DNA of 64,000 nt from Gammaproteobacteria bacterium (GCA_002746645.1 PDPU01000030.1:1-64000), one strand, 5' to 3'; shown: positions 1 to 8,134, counted from the stretch's first letter. The notes: a model not told the origin generated them from the letters alone. Made by a program: numbers and translations.

Positions 1-339
1 CTGTCCTCTGGTTGACGCATAACTGCTTGGTCGTACTTGCATTTATGCCTCAGAGCGGGGCCTTTTTCAATGGTGGGGTGAGATTTCCGGGCTAGCCTTG
101 CATGGACACATTGCCTCATCAACCGGGCCGGCAACCGGCTCCAGCGCATGGCGCGTGCGGTATTTCCCGGCGGAGTCGGAAGTGCCTTTCACATCCGTTG
201 CTCCTGGCCATCAAGACAGCGGAATGCCGATATGAGATGCTGAGCGAGAACCCGCGGCCCGTCGTGCAGAGCGCTTCCGGCGAGAAGCCGCGATGACCCG
301 ACTCGTACCAACGCATGCCAGAAACAGTGGAGGCAGATC
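1..339. other. Upstream region without a recognisable gene
   Basis: I can support no gene here. A six-base inverted repeat (GCATAA at 17-22, TTATGC at 43-48) is followed by a GC run and five T's (about 55-67). This could be the tail of a terminator for a gene to the left, but the stem is poor. No cobalamin-riboswitch signature (no B12 box) is visible, although the genes that follow handle corrinoids. A GGAGG at 329-333 is the ribosome binding site of the next gene. Confidence 0.4.
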
Positions 340-1548
340 ATGCAGTCTCGGTCGATCATCCTGTATCCGGATGCGCATGGAGTAGCGCGCGGCAAGATCG
401 TCTGCGGCAACACGGACGCACGCATCGAAATCGGCTGTGCGTCGGGGGTCTTTTCAAAGGATATATACGGCAACCCGCAGTTGTTCGACACACTCGCAAC
501 CCCTTCCGGGGCGGCGGATATTCGTGTCCTGGCATCGGACGCAGCCGTGTGGAAAGTGAATCCACGCGCAGACGCCCTGTTCGGGGCTTCATCGCTTTTC
601 ATCGGCGCCGTCACGAACGTGGATTCACAACCCCACCCGCTGGACTTCCGCTCGATCCTGGCCGACTACATCGAGGCCAATCCGAACCTTGATCGATTCA
701 GGATCGGCGGGGAGCTGGAGTTTTTCCTGCGGCCTGTCAACCCGGATGCAGCGTTGCGTTCGGATGGCCAGGCATATGCTCTCAGCGGCGCATCCCTGCG
801 GCATGAGTGTCTGGAGGCAATGCTGAGCATTCTGGACGATGTCGGCATCGCCTGGACCGGCCTTTCTCAGGAGAACACGGAGGACCAGTACGAAATCTCG
901 CTGCGGCACGGCACACTGCTGGAACAGGCGGATTCCCTGTTCCTCGCCCGCTTTCTGTTGCGGCATGTCGCTGCCGTGCACGGATTGCGTTGCACCTTCG
1001 TACCGGTCATCGACAAGGGAGGGGCTCCGGGCAATCTTCATCTGCACGTTTCCGACACGAAGACAGCGGAAATCAACCATCTGGTAACCAGTGCCTTTTC
1101 CGCGCTGGAAGGTTCCCTGCTTGCATTCTGCCCGACCTGCAATTCGCGACTGGTCAGCCAGCTGGAGTCATTCTCGTCGAAATCGATCAATGCCGGCCAC
1201 GGGCATCGATTCAAGGCCGTGCGCATCGTGAACGATGGCGAATCCACACGCATCGAGCTGAGAACACCGACTTCCGATGCCAATCCCTATCTGGCATTCC
1301 TCGTACTGGCGGGCCATTTCAATACCTGCTCGCAGCCATTGCCGCTGGATGCACTCATGGAAAAGGACACTCCCATTGACTGGGACTTCGGCGCCAGCAT
1401 CAGTGCATTCAGAAAAGATGCAGTCGTCAACAGCGTTCTGTCGACAAGGAGCGTGGAACTGTTCTCGGAACTGAAACGGCTGGAAGCGATGGCATCCGAC
1501 AAGTACAGCTTTGCCGAAGAAACACTGGCCATGATGACAGTGCTGTAG
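340..1548 (+). CDS. Glutamine synthetase-like gamma-glutamyl ligase (GlnA family)
   Basis: The 402-aa protein belongs to the glutamine synthetase fold. Visible motifs in order are the N-terminal DAHGVARGK strand, GGELEFFL (metal-binding Glu), QENTEDQYEISL, GAPGNLHLHVS (the His-containing active-site strand) and TRIELRTP...ANPYLAF near the C-terminus. It is about 50 residues shorter than usual, mostly at the N-terminus, so part of the first beta-grasp strand set may be missing. The start is set by GGAGG seven bases before the ATG. The stop abuts the ATG of the LysE-BtuF gene, so the two are surely co-transcribed. Such proteins usually gamma-glutamylate amines rather than ammonia. The substrate is unknown. 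Its place at the head of a corrinoid-uptake operon is odd. Confidence 0.8.
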   Translation: MQSRSIILYPDAHGVARGKIVCGNTDARIEIGCASGVFSKDIYGNPQLFDTLATPSGAADIRVLASDAAVWKVNPRADALFGASSLFIGAVTNVDSQPHPLDFRSILADYIEANPNLDRFRIGGELEFFLRPVNPDAALRSDGQAYALSGASLRHECLEAMLSILDDVGIAWTGLSQENTEDQYEISLRHGTLLEQADSLFLARFLLRHVAAVHGLRCTFVPVIDKGGAPGNLHLHVSDTKTAEINHLVTSAFSALEGSLLAFCPTCNSRLVSQLESFSSKSINAGHGHRFKAVRIVNDGESTRIELRTPTSDANPYLAFLVLAGHFNTCSQPLPLDALMEKDTPIDWDFGASISAFRKDAVVNSVLSTRSVELFSELKRLEAMASDKYSFAEETLAMMTVL

Positions 1549-3036
1549 ATGAGTTACTTCAGTGGCATGCTCGCCTGCCTGGCCATTCAGGGCATGGCCA
1601 TGATGGTTCCGGGCCAGAATCACCTCTTGCTCATGACAATGGCGCCCGAAGGTCGCCGTGCGTCCGGGTTGGCGGTGCTGGGGATAGCGACTGCCGGGCT
1701 GGTGTTTTCCAGCGGCATCATGTTGAGCGTCTGGTATGGCCTGGAAGACCACAGTCAGCGGCTGTTCCTTCTGGTCAATCTGCTGGGTGCGGCGTACCTG
1801 CTGTACCTCGGCTTGAAACTGTTGATTGCTTCGTGGCAGGAAAGGAAAGCAACCGGCAACACGATTGATGCACCGGCCATTCGCATCGACACTGCCTTTT
1901 CGGCTTTCCGGGCGGGCTTTCTGGTCAACATATCCAACACCAAATCAGCCCTGTTCTTTGCCAGCATATTCGCGACGACGCTTCCTCTGGCCGAACTCAC
2001 TGCCTCGCAGGCGATCATGGCAATCATGGCGTTTTTCGTGAACTCGTTGTTCTTTCACTCGCTGGTTGCCCATCTGTTTTCGATGCCATCCATCCGCAGG
2101 AAGCTGGTCCTCTGGGGGAAGTACATCAGGGTCTTCGCCGGCCTGGTATTTTCCGCGTTCGGCATTGCCATTGCGGTATTGACCTGTTACGCGCTGGGAG
2201 CACAGGCAACCACGACCACCAGTGATCGGGGCAACAACGCACCACAACGCGTGGTGTCGATGAATCTCTGTACCGACCAGCTGGCCATGCTGCTGGCGGC
2301 TCCGGGGCAGTTGCTGTCGGTGTCCTACATCGCGCTGGATCCACGCTCGTCGGCAATGGTGGAACAAGCACGTGCCTACGACATCAATCATGGCCTCGCC
2401 GAGGAGATCTACCTGATGCAACCCGATCTCGTGATTGCCGGCAGCTTCTCCACGCGAGCCACGGTGGACATGCTCGAACGCCTCGGCATTCCGGTGGCGG
2501 TGTTCGATCCGGCCTATTCGCTGGAGGATGTGCGTGCGCGCATCACTCAGATGGGTGAAGTGCTGCATCGGCAGGATGCGGCGCAGGCCACTCTGGACAC
2601 ATTCGATGCGGGGCTTGCGAAACTGCAGGCCGAGGTGGAGCATCGGCCACGCGCCGTGCTCTACCATGCCAATGGATACACTCAGGGCGACAACACCCTG
2701 GCGGGGCAGATTCTCATCGCCGCCGGATTCTCCAACGCGGCAGAGGAATCGGGCTTTGCCGCGGGCTCGCATCTTCCACTGGAAATCCTTGCCATGACCG
2801 ATCCGGACTTCGTCATCACCGCCCGGCCCTATCCGGGTGCGTCGCGCGCAGAAGAGGTGATGGATCACCCGGTCGTACACGCCTTGCGCAAGCGACGCGC
2901 CACGGCCACCATGACCGACCACGACTGGGTATGCGGCACGCCCTACGTGCTACGCGCGATCGACAACCTTGCAGCCGCTCGCCGCTCCTGGTCCGCAGAC
3001 ACATCACCGTCGGCGCGAGGCGAGCGTGCTCCGTGA
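1549..3036 (+). CDS. LysE/RhtB-type exporter fused to a BtuF-type corrinoid-binding protein
   Basis: A single 495-aa frame carries two unrelated modules. Residues 1-220 are a LysE-family membrane exporter: hydrophobic, with the early PGQNHLLL motif and about six membrane segments. Residues 231-480 are a periplasmic binding protein of the BtuF/FecB type, starting at PQRVVSMNLCTDQLAMLL and containing DLVIAGSFS and a C-terminal HPVVHALR segment. The last LysE helix (about 195-215) runs into LGAQA, which looks like a signal-peptide end, so it may double as the export signal for the binding domain. No internal ribosome binding site or frameshift is evident. The stop overlaps the permease GTG by four bases. 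By context the binding domain captures corrinoids. The exporter substrate is unknown. Confidence 0.85.
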   Translation: MSYFSGMLACLAIQGMAMMVPGQNHLLLMTMAPEGRRASGLAVLGIATAGLVFSSGIMLSVWYGLEDHSQRLFLLVNLLGAAYLLYLGLKLLIASWQERKATGNTIDAPAIRIDTAFSAFRAGFLVNISNTKSALFFASIFATTLPLAELTASQAIMAIMAFFVNSLFFHSLVAHLFSMPSIRRKLVLWGKYIRVFAGLVFSAFGIAIAVLTCYALGAQATTTTSDRGNNAPQRVVSMNLCTDQLAMLLAAPGQLLSVSYIALDPRSSAMVEQARAYDINHGLAEEIYLMQPDLVIAGSFSTRATVDMLERLGIPVAVFDPAYSLEDVRARITQMGEVLHRQDAAQATLDTFDAGLAKLQAEVEHRPRAVLYHANGYTQGDNTLAGQILIAAGFSNAAEESGFAAGSHLPLEILAMTDPDFVITARPYPGASRAEEVMDHPVVHALRKRRATATMTDHDWVCGTPYVLRAIDNLAAARRSWSADTSPSARGERAP

Positions 3037-4016
3037 AACGCCTGACGCTATCGTTGACGGTGCTCGTCGGCCTGCTGTTCACGAGTTCCCTGCTCGTCGG
3101 CCCGGCGCAAACGGGCATCGGTGAAAGCCTGTCGGCACTGCTTCTCGGCGACGCAGGGCCACTCACGCTGGTGATGCGGGAAATCCGCCTGCCACGCGCC
3201 CTGCTGGCCCTGATGATAGGGGCCAGCCTTGGCTTGTCGGGAGCGGCCATGCAGGGCTATCTGCGCAACCCCCTGGCCGAGCCGGGCCTGATCGGCGTAT
3301 CCGGCACGGCTGCGCTGGGCGCCGTTCTGGCAATACATACCGGCCTTGCCGCGACCTTCGCCCTCGGCCTGCCGCTCGGCGCACTCTGCGGTGCACTGCT
3401 GGGTGTGCTGCTCGTCATGGTTCTTGCCGGTCCCGGTGGCTCGTCGCTGACGCTGATTCTTGCCGGCATTGCGGTGTCGGCCCTGGCAGCTGCGCTGACC
3501 TCACTGGTGCTCAACCTCTCTCCCAATCCCTTTGCGGCCAACGAAATCGTGTTCTGGATGATGGGCTCACTGGCCGATCGCTCCATGACGCACGTCTGGC
3601 TGGCCCTGCCCTTCATGCTGGTCGGGGGGCTGTTGCTGGGCCGGCTCGGCCGCGGCCTCGATGCCCTGACCCTCGGCGAGGATGCAGCACGCTCGATGGG
3701 CATCCGCCTGAATCATCTGCGCCTGTCACTGGTATTCGGTACGGCATCGGTCATCGCTGCCGGCACGGCGGTAGCGGGTGCAATCGGCTTTGTCGGACTG
3801 GTGGTGCCGCACGTGTTGCGCCCGCTGGTTGGCGCGCATCCCTCACGCCTTCTGTGGGCATCGGCGCTCGGCGGTGCCGCGATGCTGCTGGCAGCGGACA
3901 TCGCCGTGCGCGTGGCACTGCCCTCACGCGATCTGAAACTGGGTGTGCTCACGGCTCTTGTCGGCGCCCCCCTGTTCCTGCATCTGATTCTCAAGCTCCG
4001 GCAGGAACGGCCATGA
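3033..4016 (+). CDS. BtuC/FecCD-type ABC permease
   Basis: The 327-aa inner-membrane permease belongs to the FecCD/BtuC family, with about nine or ten hydrophobic helices. Typical motifs are RLPRALLALMIGASLGLSG and GLVVPHVLRPLVG (the ATPase-contacting loop region). The start is GTG at 3033 because it forms a GTGA overlap with the stop of the upstream fusion gene; an upstream ATG would add an arginine-rich tail lying inside that gene. It should pair with the binding domain before it and the ATPase after it as a corrinoid (or possibly siderophore) importer. The adjacent cobK favours corrinoids. Confidence 0.88.
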   Translation: MKRLTLSLTVLVGLLFTSSLLVGPAQTGIGESLSALLLGDAGPLTLVMREIRLPRALLALMIGASLGLSGAAMQGYLRNPLAEPGLIGVSGTAALGAVLAIHTGLAATFALGLPLGALCGALLGVLLVMVLAGPGGSSLTLILAGIAVSALAAALTSLVLNLSPNPFAANEIVFWMMGSLADRSMTHVWLALPFMLVGGLLLGRLGRGLDALTLGEDAARSMGIRLNHLRLSLVFGTASVIAAGTAVAGAIGFVGLVVPHVLRPLVGAHPSRLLWASALGGAAMLLAADIAVRVALPSRDLKLGVLTALVGAPLFLHLILKLRQERP

Positions 4017-4771
4017 CGCTGCTGACGGTTTCCAGTCTGTCGGTTTCCCGGCAAGGGCGCCGGATTCTCGATGACGTGAGTTTCGACATTGCCCCGGGAG
4101 AGCTGGTCGGGCTCATCGGACCCAACGGGGCGGGCAAGACCACCCTGATGCGAGCGGCGCTCGGACTGCTGCCCAGCGATGGTCACAGCTCCCTCGCGGC
4201 GCTGCCCGTCACCGAACGCGCGCGGCACGCCGCATGGCTGCCCCAGTCACGCGAGATTGCCTGGCCGGTCAGTGTCGAAACCGTGGTGACGCTCGGCCGG
4301 TTGCCACATCATTCTTCCGACCGACAGCTGACTGCCGCAGACCGGGCCCGCGTCGACGAGGCGCTGGCGCAGATGGACCTCGTTGGCTTCCGCGATCGGA
4401 CCGCCACGCGCCTCTCCGGTGGCGAGCAGGCACGAGTGCTGATTGCCCGCGCGCTCGCGCAGGACACACCGCTGTTGATTGCCGATGAACCCGCGGCAGG
4501 ACTTGATCCTGCTCACCAGATCGCGACAATGGCGTGTTTCGCCGCTCTTGCGGACAAGGGAAAATCGGTGCTGGTATCGCTGCACGATCTCGGGCTTGCG
4601 GCCAGACACTGCACACGACTGATACTGCTCGGCAACGGCGGGCTCGTGGCCGATGGTCCACCCGAGGAAGTGATGACGCCCGAGCGACTGGCGGCCATCT
4701 TCGGCATCAGCGTGTGGTACGAACACACCGACCGTGGCCCGATCTTCCAGCCACTCGACGTGATTCAATGA
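4013..4771 (+). CDS. BtuD-type ABC transporter ATPase
   Basis: The 252-aa nucleotide-binding subunit has Walker A GPNGAGKTT near residue 40, the signature LSGGEQARVLIARAL, Walker B LLIADEPAAGLDP and the switch histidine in VSLHDLGLAARH. The ATG at 4013 overlaps the permease stop (ATGA), which fixes the start; an in-frame upstream ATG would run deep into the permease gene. It powers the FecCD/BtuC-type importer encoded just upstream. Its length and motifs are normal for the family. Confidence 0.88.
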   Translation: MTLLTVSSLSVSRQGRRILDDVSFDIAPGELVGLIGPNGAGKTTLMRAALGLLPSDGHSSLAALPVTERARHAAWLPQSREIAWPVSVETVVTLGRLPHHSSDRQLTAADRARVDEALAQMDLVGFRDRTATRLSGGEQARVLIARALAQDTPLLIADEPAAGLDPAHQIATMACFAALADKGKSVLVSLHDLGLAARHCTRLILLGNGGLVADGPPEEVMTPERLAAIFGISVWYEHTDRGPIFQPLDVIQ

Positions 4772-4789
4772 ACGGCACAGGATTTCTGC

Positions 4790-5536
4790 ATGCGCATTCT
4801 GCTTCTCGGCGGCACCGCCGAAGCCAGTGAACTGGCCCGACAACTGGCTGGTGCCAATATCGATGCACTGTTTTCCTATGCAGGACGCACGACAAACCCG
4901 ATACCGCAGGCCCTGCCGACGCGCATCGGCGGTTTCGGGGGCATCGACGGACTGCTCGACTGTTTTCGTGAGGAAGGCATCACGCACGTGGTCGATGCAA
5001 CTCACCCGTTTGCGTCCCGAATCAGTTGCAACCTGCAGGCGGCAACGGCACAGGCCGCCTTGCCGCTGATCACCCTGCAACGCCCACCGTGGACACCGGT
5101 CGCCGGCGACGACTGGCGCGAGGTTGCCTCGCTTGATGACGCCGTCAAGGCATTGCCGACAGACCCTGCACGCGTGTTCCTCGCCATCGGTCGCCAGACC
5201 ATCGGCGTGTTCTCGGCAGCACCGCAGCATCACTACCTGCTGCGTTTCGTGGATCCGCCGGAGGATGAACCGCTGCCCCTGCCGAATGCCACGGTGGTGG
5301 TATCGCGCGGGCCGTACCGCGCCGCGGACGACCATGCACTACTGGAGGAACACGGCGTGAACATCGTTGTCGCAAAGAACAGTGGCGGTTCAGGGGGCGC
5401 AGCAAAGCTGCAGGCAGCACGAGAGCTGGCACTGCCGGTGATCATGGTGGCGCGTCCGGCACGACCGGAAGGTTCGGCAGGTGTCGTTCTGAATTCACCC
5501 GCGGCGGTCATGGAACATCTGACGGCCATGCCGTGA
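4790..5536 (+). CDS. cobK: Precorrin-6A reductase CobK
   Basis: The 248-aa protein is the CobK/CbiJ-type NAD(P)H-dependent reductase that converts precorrin-6A to precorrin-6B (dihydro form) in corrin ring synthesis. It starts with MRILLLGGTAEASELARQL, the family nucleotide-binding loop. It also has the VVDATHPFASRIS and VVAKNSGGSGGAAKLQAA segments, both highly typical of CobK. It lies 18 bp after the transporter ATPase and is probably the last gene of that operon. This separates it from cobM-cobB-cobA-cobF, which begin 6 kb downstream under a riboswitch. Confidence 0.92.
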   Translation: MRILLLGGTAEASELARQLAGANIDALFSYAGRTTNPIPQALPTRIGGFGGIDGLLDCFREEGITHVVDATHPFASRISCNLQAATAQAALPLITLQRPPWTPVAGDDWREVASLDDAVKALPTDPARVFLAIGRQTIGVFSAAPQHHYLLRFVDPPEDEPLPLPNATVVVSRGPYRAADDHALLEEHGVNIVVAKNSGGSGGAAKLQAARELALPVIMVARPARPEGSAGVVLNSPAAVMEHLTAMP

Positions 5537-5576
5537 TCGCTTTACCGGGGTGATGAGCATCGAACAATGCTCTCTG

Positions 5577-5720
5577 CAGGAACAGGGAAACGATCGGCAC
5601 CGAAGCCGGGAAACGAACCGAAGCAGGAAAACGACAGGCACCGAAGCAGGAAAACGGCAGGCACCGCAGCAGGGAAACGAACCGAACGGAAACCGGAAAA
5701 CGATTACCGCGAAGACACGG
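5577..5720. repeat. Imperfect 18-23 bp tandem repeat between cobK and the peptidase gene
   Basis: About five to six degenerate copies of a unit like GGAAAACGGCAGGCACCGAA occur head to tail; some copies lack about five bases. The segment is purine-rich on the plus strand and fills the gap between cobK and the M28 peptidase gene. A short hairpin (GAGCAT/ATGCTC, 5555-5572) lies just before it and may help end the cobK transcript, although it has no T run. No open frame here looks like a gene. Confidence 0.65.
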
Positions 5721-5756
5721 CGGTGACCGGAACGGGAACATGAAAGGGATCGTCAG

Positions 5757-7463
5757 ATGCGCAAACCAGAACCGAAAACAGATAGCAGTCTGCTGACGGG
5801 CCTTGCCGGTGCCGATCTCGTGGCCGCCGGTTTCGTGACGACCAGGCTTGTGGCGACCGGGCTTGTGGCGGACGGTTTCGTGACGACCAGACTCGTGGCG
5901 GGCAGTGTCGTGACTGCCGGTCTTGCCGCTGCCGCTCTCATGGGTGCCGCAGCGACGGCTCAGGCCGGTGTCGAGGTGGATACCACCGCACTCGAAGAAG
6001 CCGTCTCGACGGAAGGCATCAAGGTACATCTCGACGCCTTTCAGCAGATTGCCGACGAGAACGACGGCAATCGCGCCTCCGCTTCCGAAGGTCATCTGCA
6101 ATCGATCGCCTACGTCGGGAGGTTGCTCTCTCTCGCCGGTTACAAGGTCAATGCCCAGTTCTTTCCGTATGCCTACTTCGAGGAACTCGACGACGCGGAG
6201 TTCTCCCGCATATCGCCGACTGCCGCCGACCATGAGTACGAAGAGGAAGAAGACTTCGTGACGGCAAGCTACTCGGGTTCGGGCGATGTCACGGCAACGG
6301 TGGAAGCGGTGGACACGGTGCTGCCTGCAGCACCCGAAGCCGACACTTCCACAAGCGGCTGCGAGGCCGAAGATTTCGCCGACTTCACCGCAGGCAACAT
6401 CGCACTCCTGCAGCGCGGTAGCTGCCCTTTCGGGATCAAGGCAATGCATGCCGAGGCTGCCGGTGCGGCAGCGGTCATCTTCTTCAACGAAGGGCAGGAA
6501 GGGCGTGGCGAAACACTCCGCGTCTCACTCGAAGCATCGGCTGTCGGCATACCGGTGATCGGCACCACCTACGAAATCGGCAAGTCGCTCGCGGTGAGTG
6601 ATGCAGTGGTGCATGTCAAGGTCGATGCTCTCACCGAGGAGCGCGTCACCACCAGCATCATTGCCGATTCACCGATCGGGCGCGACGACAGGACGGTCGT
6701 GATCGGCGCGCATCTCGATTCGGTGTCCGAAGGTGCCGGCATCAATGACAACGGCAGCGGTGCGGCGGCCATTCTCGAAGTGGCCCTGCAGATGAGCCGG
6801 CTCGGCATGCTGAAGAGTGAAGACACGGATAGACGCCGGCGTGACGACCCGAGCGTACGCAATCGCCTGCGCTTCGCGTTCTGGAGCGCGGAAGAACTCG
6901 GTCTGCTCGGCTCGGAATACTATGTGGCCACACTGCCGGACGAGGAACTCGGCAGGATCGTCGCCAGTCTGAATGTCGACATGGTGGCATCGCCAAACCC
7001 CGTGCGCTTCGTGTACGACGGCGACGGCTCGCATTCGGCACTCGCCGGCCCCGAAGGTTCGGCGTTCCTCGAACGGCTGATCAACGACTACTTCACGGAG
7101 CAGGACCTCGCATCGGCCCCGGCAGGCTTCGACGGCAACTCCGACTATGGCCCCTTCATCGCTGTCGGCATTCCTGTCGGTGGCCTGTTCACGGGTGCCG
7201 ACGGCATCAAGACCGAAGAGGAAGTGGCCGTGTATGGCGGTGAGGCCGATGAACCTTACGACCCCTGCTACCACGACAGTTGCGACGATATCGACAACAT
7301 CAACATGCAGATACTGGATGAAATGTCGGATGCCATCGCTCATGTCGTGAATGTCCTGGCCGTCAATGATCTGCCGCAGCCGAAACTGACCGCACGCACC
7401 GCCTACGGCATCACCGCAATCGACATGGGGCTGGAGTATCGTGACGACCGTCAGTTGAAGTAG
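5757..7463 (+). CDS. Secreted M28-family metallo-aminopeptidase with PA domain
   Basis: The 568-aa protein is a zinc-dependent peptidase of the M28 (aminopeptidase Y/S) type. The mature part has a protease-associated insert (FTAGNIALLQRGSCPFGIKA) followed by the catalytic domain. Its metal ligands are visible in VVIGAHLDS (His, Asp), GINDNGSGAAAILE (bridging Asp), SAEELGLLGS (catalytic Glu pair), NVDMVASP (Asp) and CYHDSCDDIDN (His). The leader is unusually long: about 70 residues made of repeated GFVTTRLVATGLVA-like units, ending in an ATAQA signal-peptidase-like site. AAAGGGA precedes the ATG at 5757. It stands alone between two corrinoid operons, and no link to them is evident. The substrates are unknown. 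Confidence 0.88.
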   Translation: MRKPEPKTDSSLLTGLAGADLVAAGFVTTRLVATGLVADGFVTTRLVAGSVVTAGLAAAALMGAAATAQAGVEVDTTALEEAVSTEGIKVHLDAFQQIADENDGNRASASEGHLQSIAYVGRLLSLAGYKVNAQFFPYAYFEELDDAEFSRISPTAADHEYEEEEDFVTASYSGSGDVTATVEAVDTVLPAAPEADTSTSGCEAEDFADFTAGNIALLQRGSCPFGIKAMHAEAAGAAAVIFFNEGQEGRGETLRVSLEASAVGIPVIGTTYEIGKSLAVSDAVVHVKVDALTEERVTTSIIADSPIGRDDRTVVIGAHLDSVSEGAGINDNGSGAAAILEVALQMSRLGMLKSEDTDRRRRDDPSVRNRLRFAFWSAEELGLLGSEYYVATLPDEELGRIVASLNVDMVASPNPVRFVYDGDGSHSALAGPEGSAFLERLINDYFTEQDLASAPAGFDGNSDYGPFIAVGIPVGGLFTGADGIKTEEEVAVYGGEADEPYDPCYHDSCDDIDNINMQILDEMSDAIAHVVNVLAVNDLPQPKLTARTAYGITAIDMGLEYRDDRQLK

Positions 7464-7474
7464 GCACCCGTCGG

Positions 7475-7544
7475 GCCAGACGTTCAAGGCCAGACGTTCA
7501 AGGCCAGACGTTCAAGGCCAACCGGTCAAAGCCAGCCCGTCAGG
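7475..7544. repeat. 14-bp tandem repeat downstream of the peptidase gene
   Basis: Three perfect copies of GCCAGACGTTCAAG (7475-7516) are followed by two diverged copies (7517-7544). The array lies between the peptidase stop codon and the promoter of the riboswitch transcript. No gene overlaps it. Confidence 0.9.
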
Positions 7545-7576
7545 TCTGTCGAATCCGTTGACGGCAATCCTGTCAG

Positions 7577-7605
7577 TTGAACTCGATTACTCCGTCACGT
7601 ACACT
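7577..7605 (+). promoter_or_regulatory. Candidate sigma-70 promoter for the riboswitch operon
   Basis: TTGAAC (7577-7582) and TACACT (7600-7605) are separated by 17 bp, and the riboswitch begins a few bases downstream. Position and spacing are right, but the boxes are only moderate matches. Confidence 0.45.
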
Positions 7606-7612
7606 TCGCGCC

Positions 7613-7803
7613 GATGGTTCTCGAAGGCACCGGTGTGCCCGAGAGATGAAATGGGAACACGGTGAGGTTCGACACAACGAACCAATGCCGTGACTGCCCC
7701 CGCAACTGTAGGCGGAGAGCGACCCCGAAAAAACCACTGGGCCAGAGTGACGCGGCCCGGGAAGGTTCGGGGAAGTCTGGACCCGCGAGTCAGGAGACCT
7801 GCC
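7613..7803 (+). promoter_or_regulatory. Cobalamin riboswitch
   Basis: All conserved blocks of the AdoCbl-binding leader are present in order. They are a 5' region with GGCACCGGTGTGCCCGAGAG and AATGGGAA...GGTGAGG (7626-7668), GACTGCCCCCGCAACTGTA (7692-7710), GGGCCAGAGTGACGCGGCCC (7739-7758), and the B12 box AGTCAGGAGACCTGCC at 7788-7803, which matches the family consensus exactly. A variable leader of about 120 bases follows before the first gene. High cobalamin should therefore lower expression of the whole downstream transcript (small membrane protein, metal ABC transporter, cob genes). Whether it acts by termination or by hiding a ribosome binding site cannot be decided by eye. Confidence 0.96.
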
Positions 7804-7900
7804 ATCACGTAAGGATTCTGAACCGGGCGGGGTGTCTCGGTGGGTTTTTCGTGATGCCGGCGGTCATTCCGTCTGCCATTCCGGTTCCCTGTTGCCCTGC

Positions 7901-7916
7901 CCTCGATCGAGGAAGG
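7901..7916 (+). promoter_or_regulatory. Shine-Dalgarno site inside a short hairpin (TTG start at 7922)
   Basis: GAGGAAGG (7909-7916) lies five bases before a TTG codon. Its GAGG half pairs with CCTC at 7901-7904 across a GATC loop (palindrome CCTCGATCGAGG). A ribosome site folded this way downstream of a cobalamin aptamer is a plausible expression platform, but the stem is only four base pairs. Confidence 0.45.
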
Positions 7917-7921
7917 CCATC

Positions 7922-8134
7922 TTGAACCGAACACCATGCACCCCACGTCGCCTCTCCACGCCATGTCGCAGGGGCAGCATCGTGACATCATCAACCTCGC
8001 CTGCACGACCCTCGCAGAGACAGTGGAACGCGGCGAGCGGCTTCTGCCTGACGGAAGTGAGCATCCTGCTGCTGGTCCTGTCGGCACTCGGTCTGGCTGC
8101 CCTTCTCTGGCTTGCCGTGATGGCGGTGCTCTGA
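7922..8134 (+). CDS. Small single-pass membrane protein, first gene after the cobalamin riboswitch
   Basis: A 70-aa product is predicted from a TTG start with GAGGAAGG five bases upstream. The N-terminal half is basic and Ser/Thr/Pro-rich. The last 27 residues (from TEVSILLLVLSALGLA to AVMAVL) form one hydrophobic helix. No ATG lies in this frame after the riboswitch, which is why it is easily missed. Its stop overlaps the ATG of the ATPase gene (TGATG), a coupling that supports real translation. Small membrane subunits are common in metal transporters (CbtB and CbiN are examples), but I see no His-rich end and no clear family. The function is unknown; a transporter accessory subunit is the natural guess. 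Confidence 0.6.
   Translation: MNRTPCTPRRLSTPCRRGSIVTSSTSPARPSQRQWNAASGFCLTEVSILLLVLSALGLAALLWLAVMAVL

Noticed and set aside
102..296. Small plus-strand ORF of 64 aa before the first gene
   Set aside because: No ribosome site, no conserved pattern, and overlapping ORFs of equal quality exist on the other strand.
1..339. Second cobalamin riboswitch ahead of the corrinoid import genes
   Set aside because: No B12 box or CCGCAACTG-type block is found in this stretch; control, if any, must be different or further left.
1945..2922. Minus-strand 325-aa ORF opposite the LysE-BtuF fusion
   Set aside because: No domain is recognisable and the plus strand encodes clear LysE and BtuF modules.
4247..5335. 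Minus-strand 362-aa ORF opposite the ATPase and cobK genes
   Set aside because: Same kind of GC-rich shadow; it spans two well-defined genes on the other strand.
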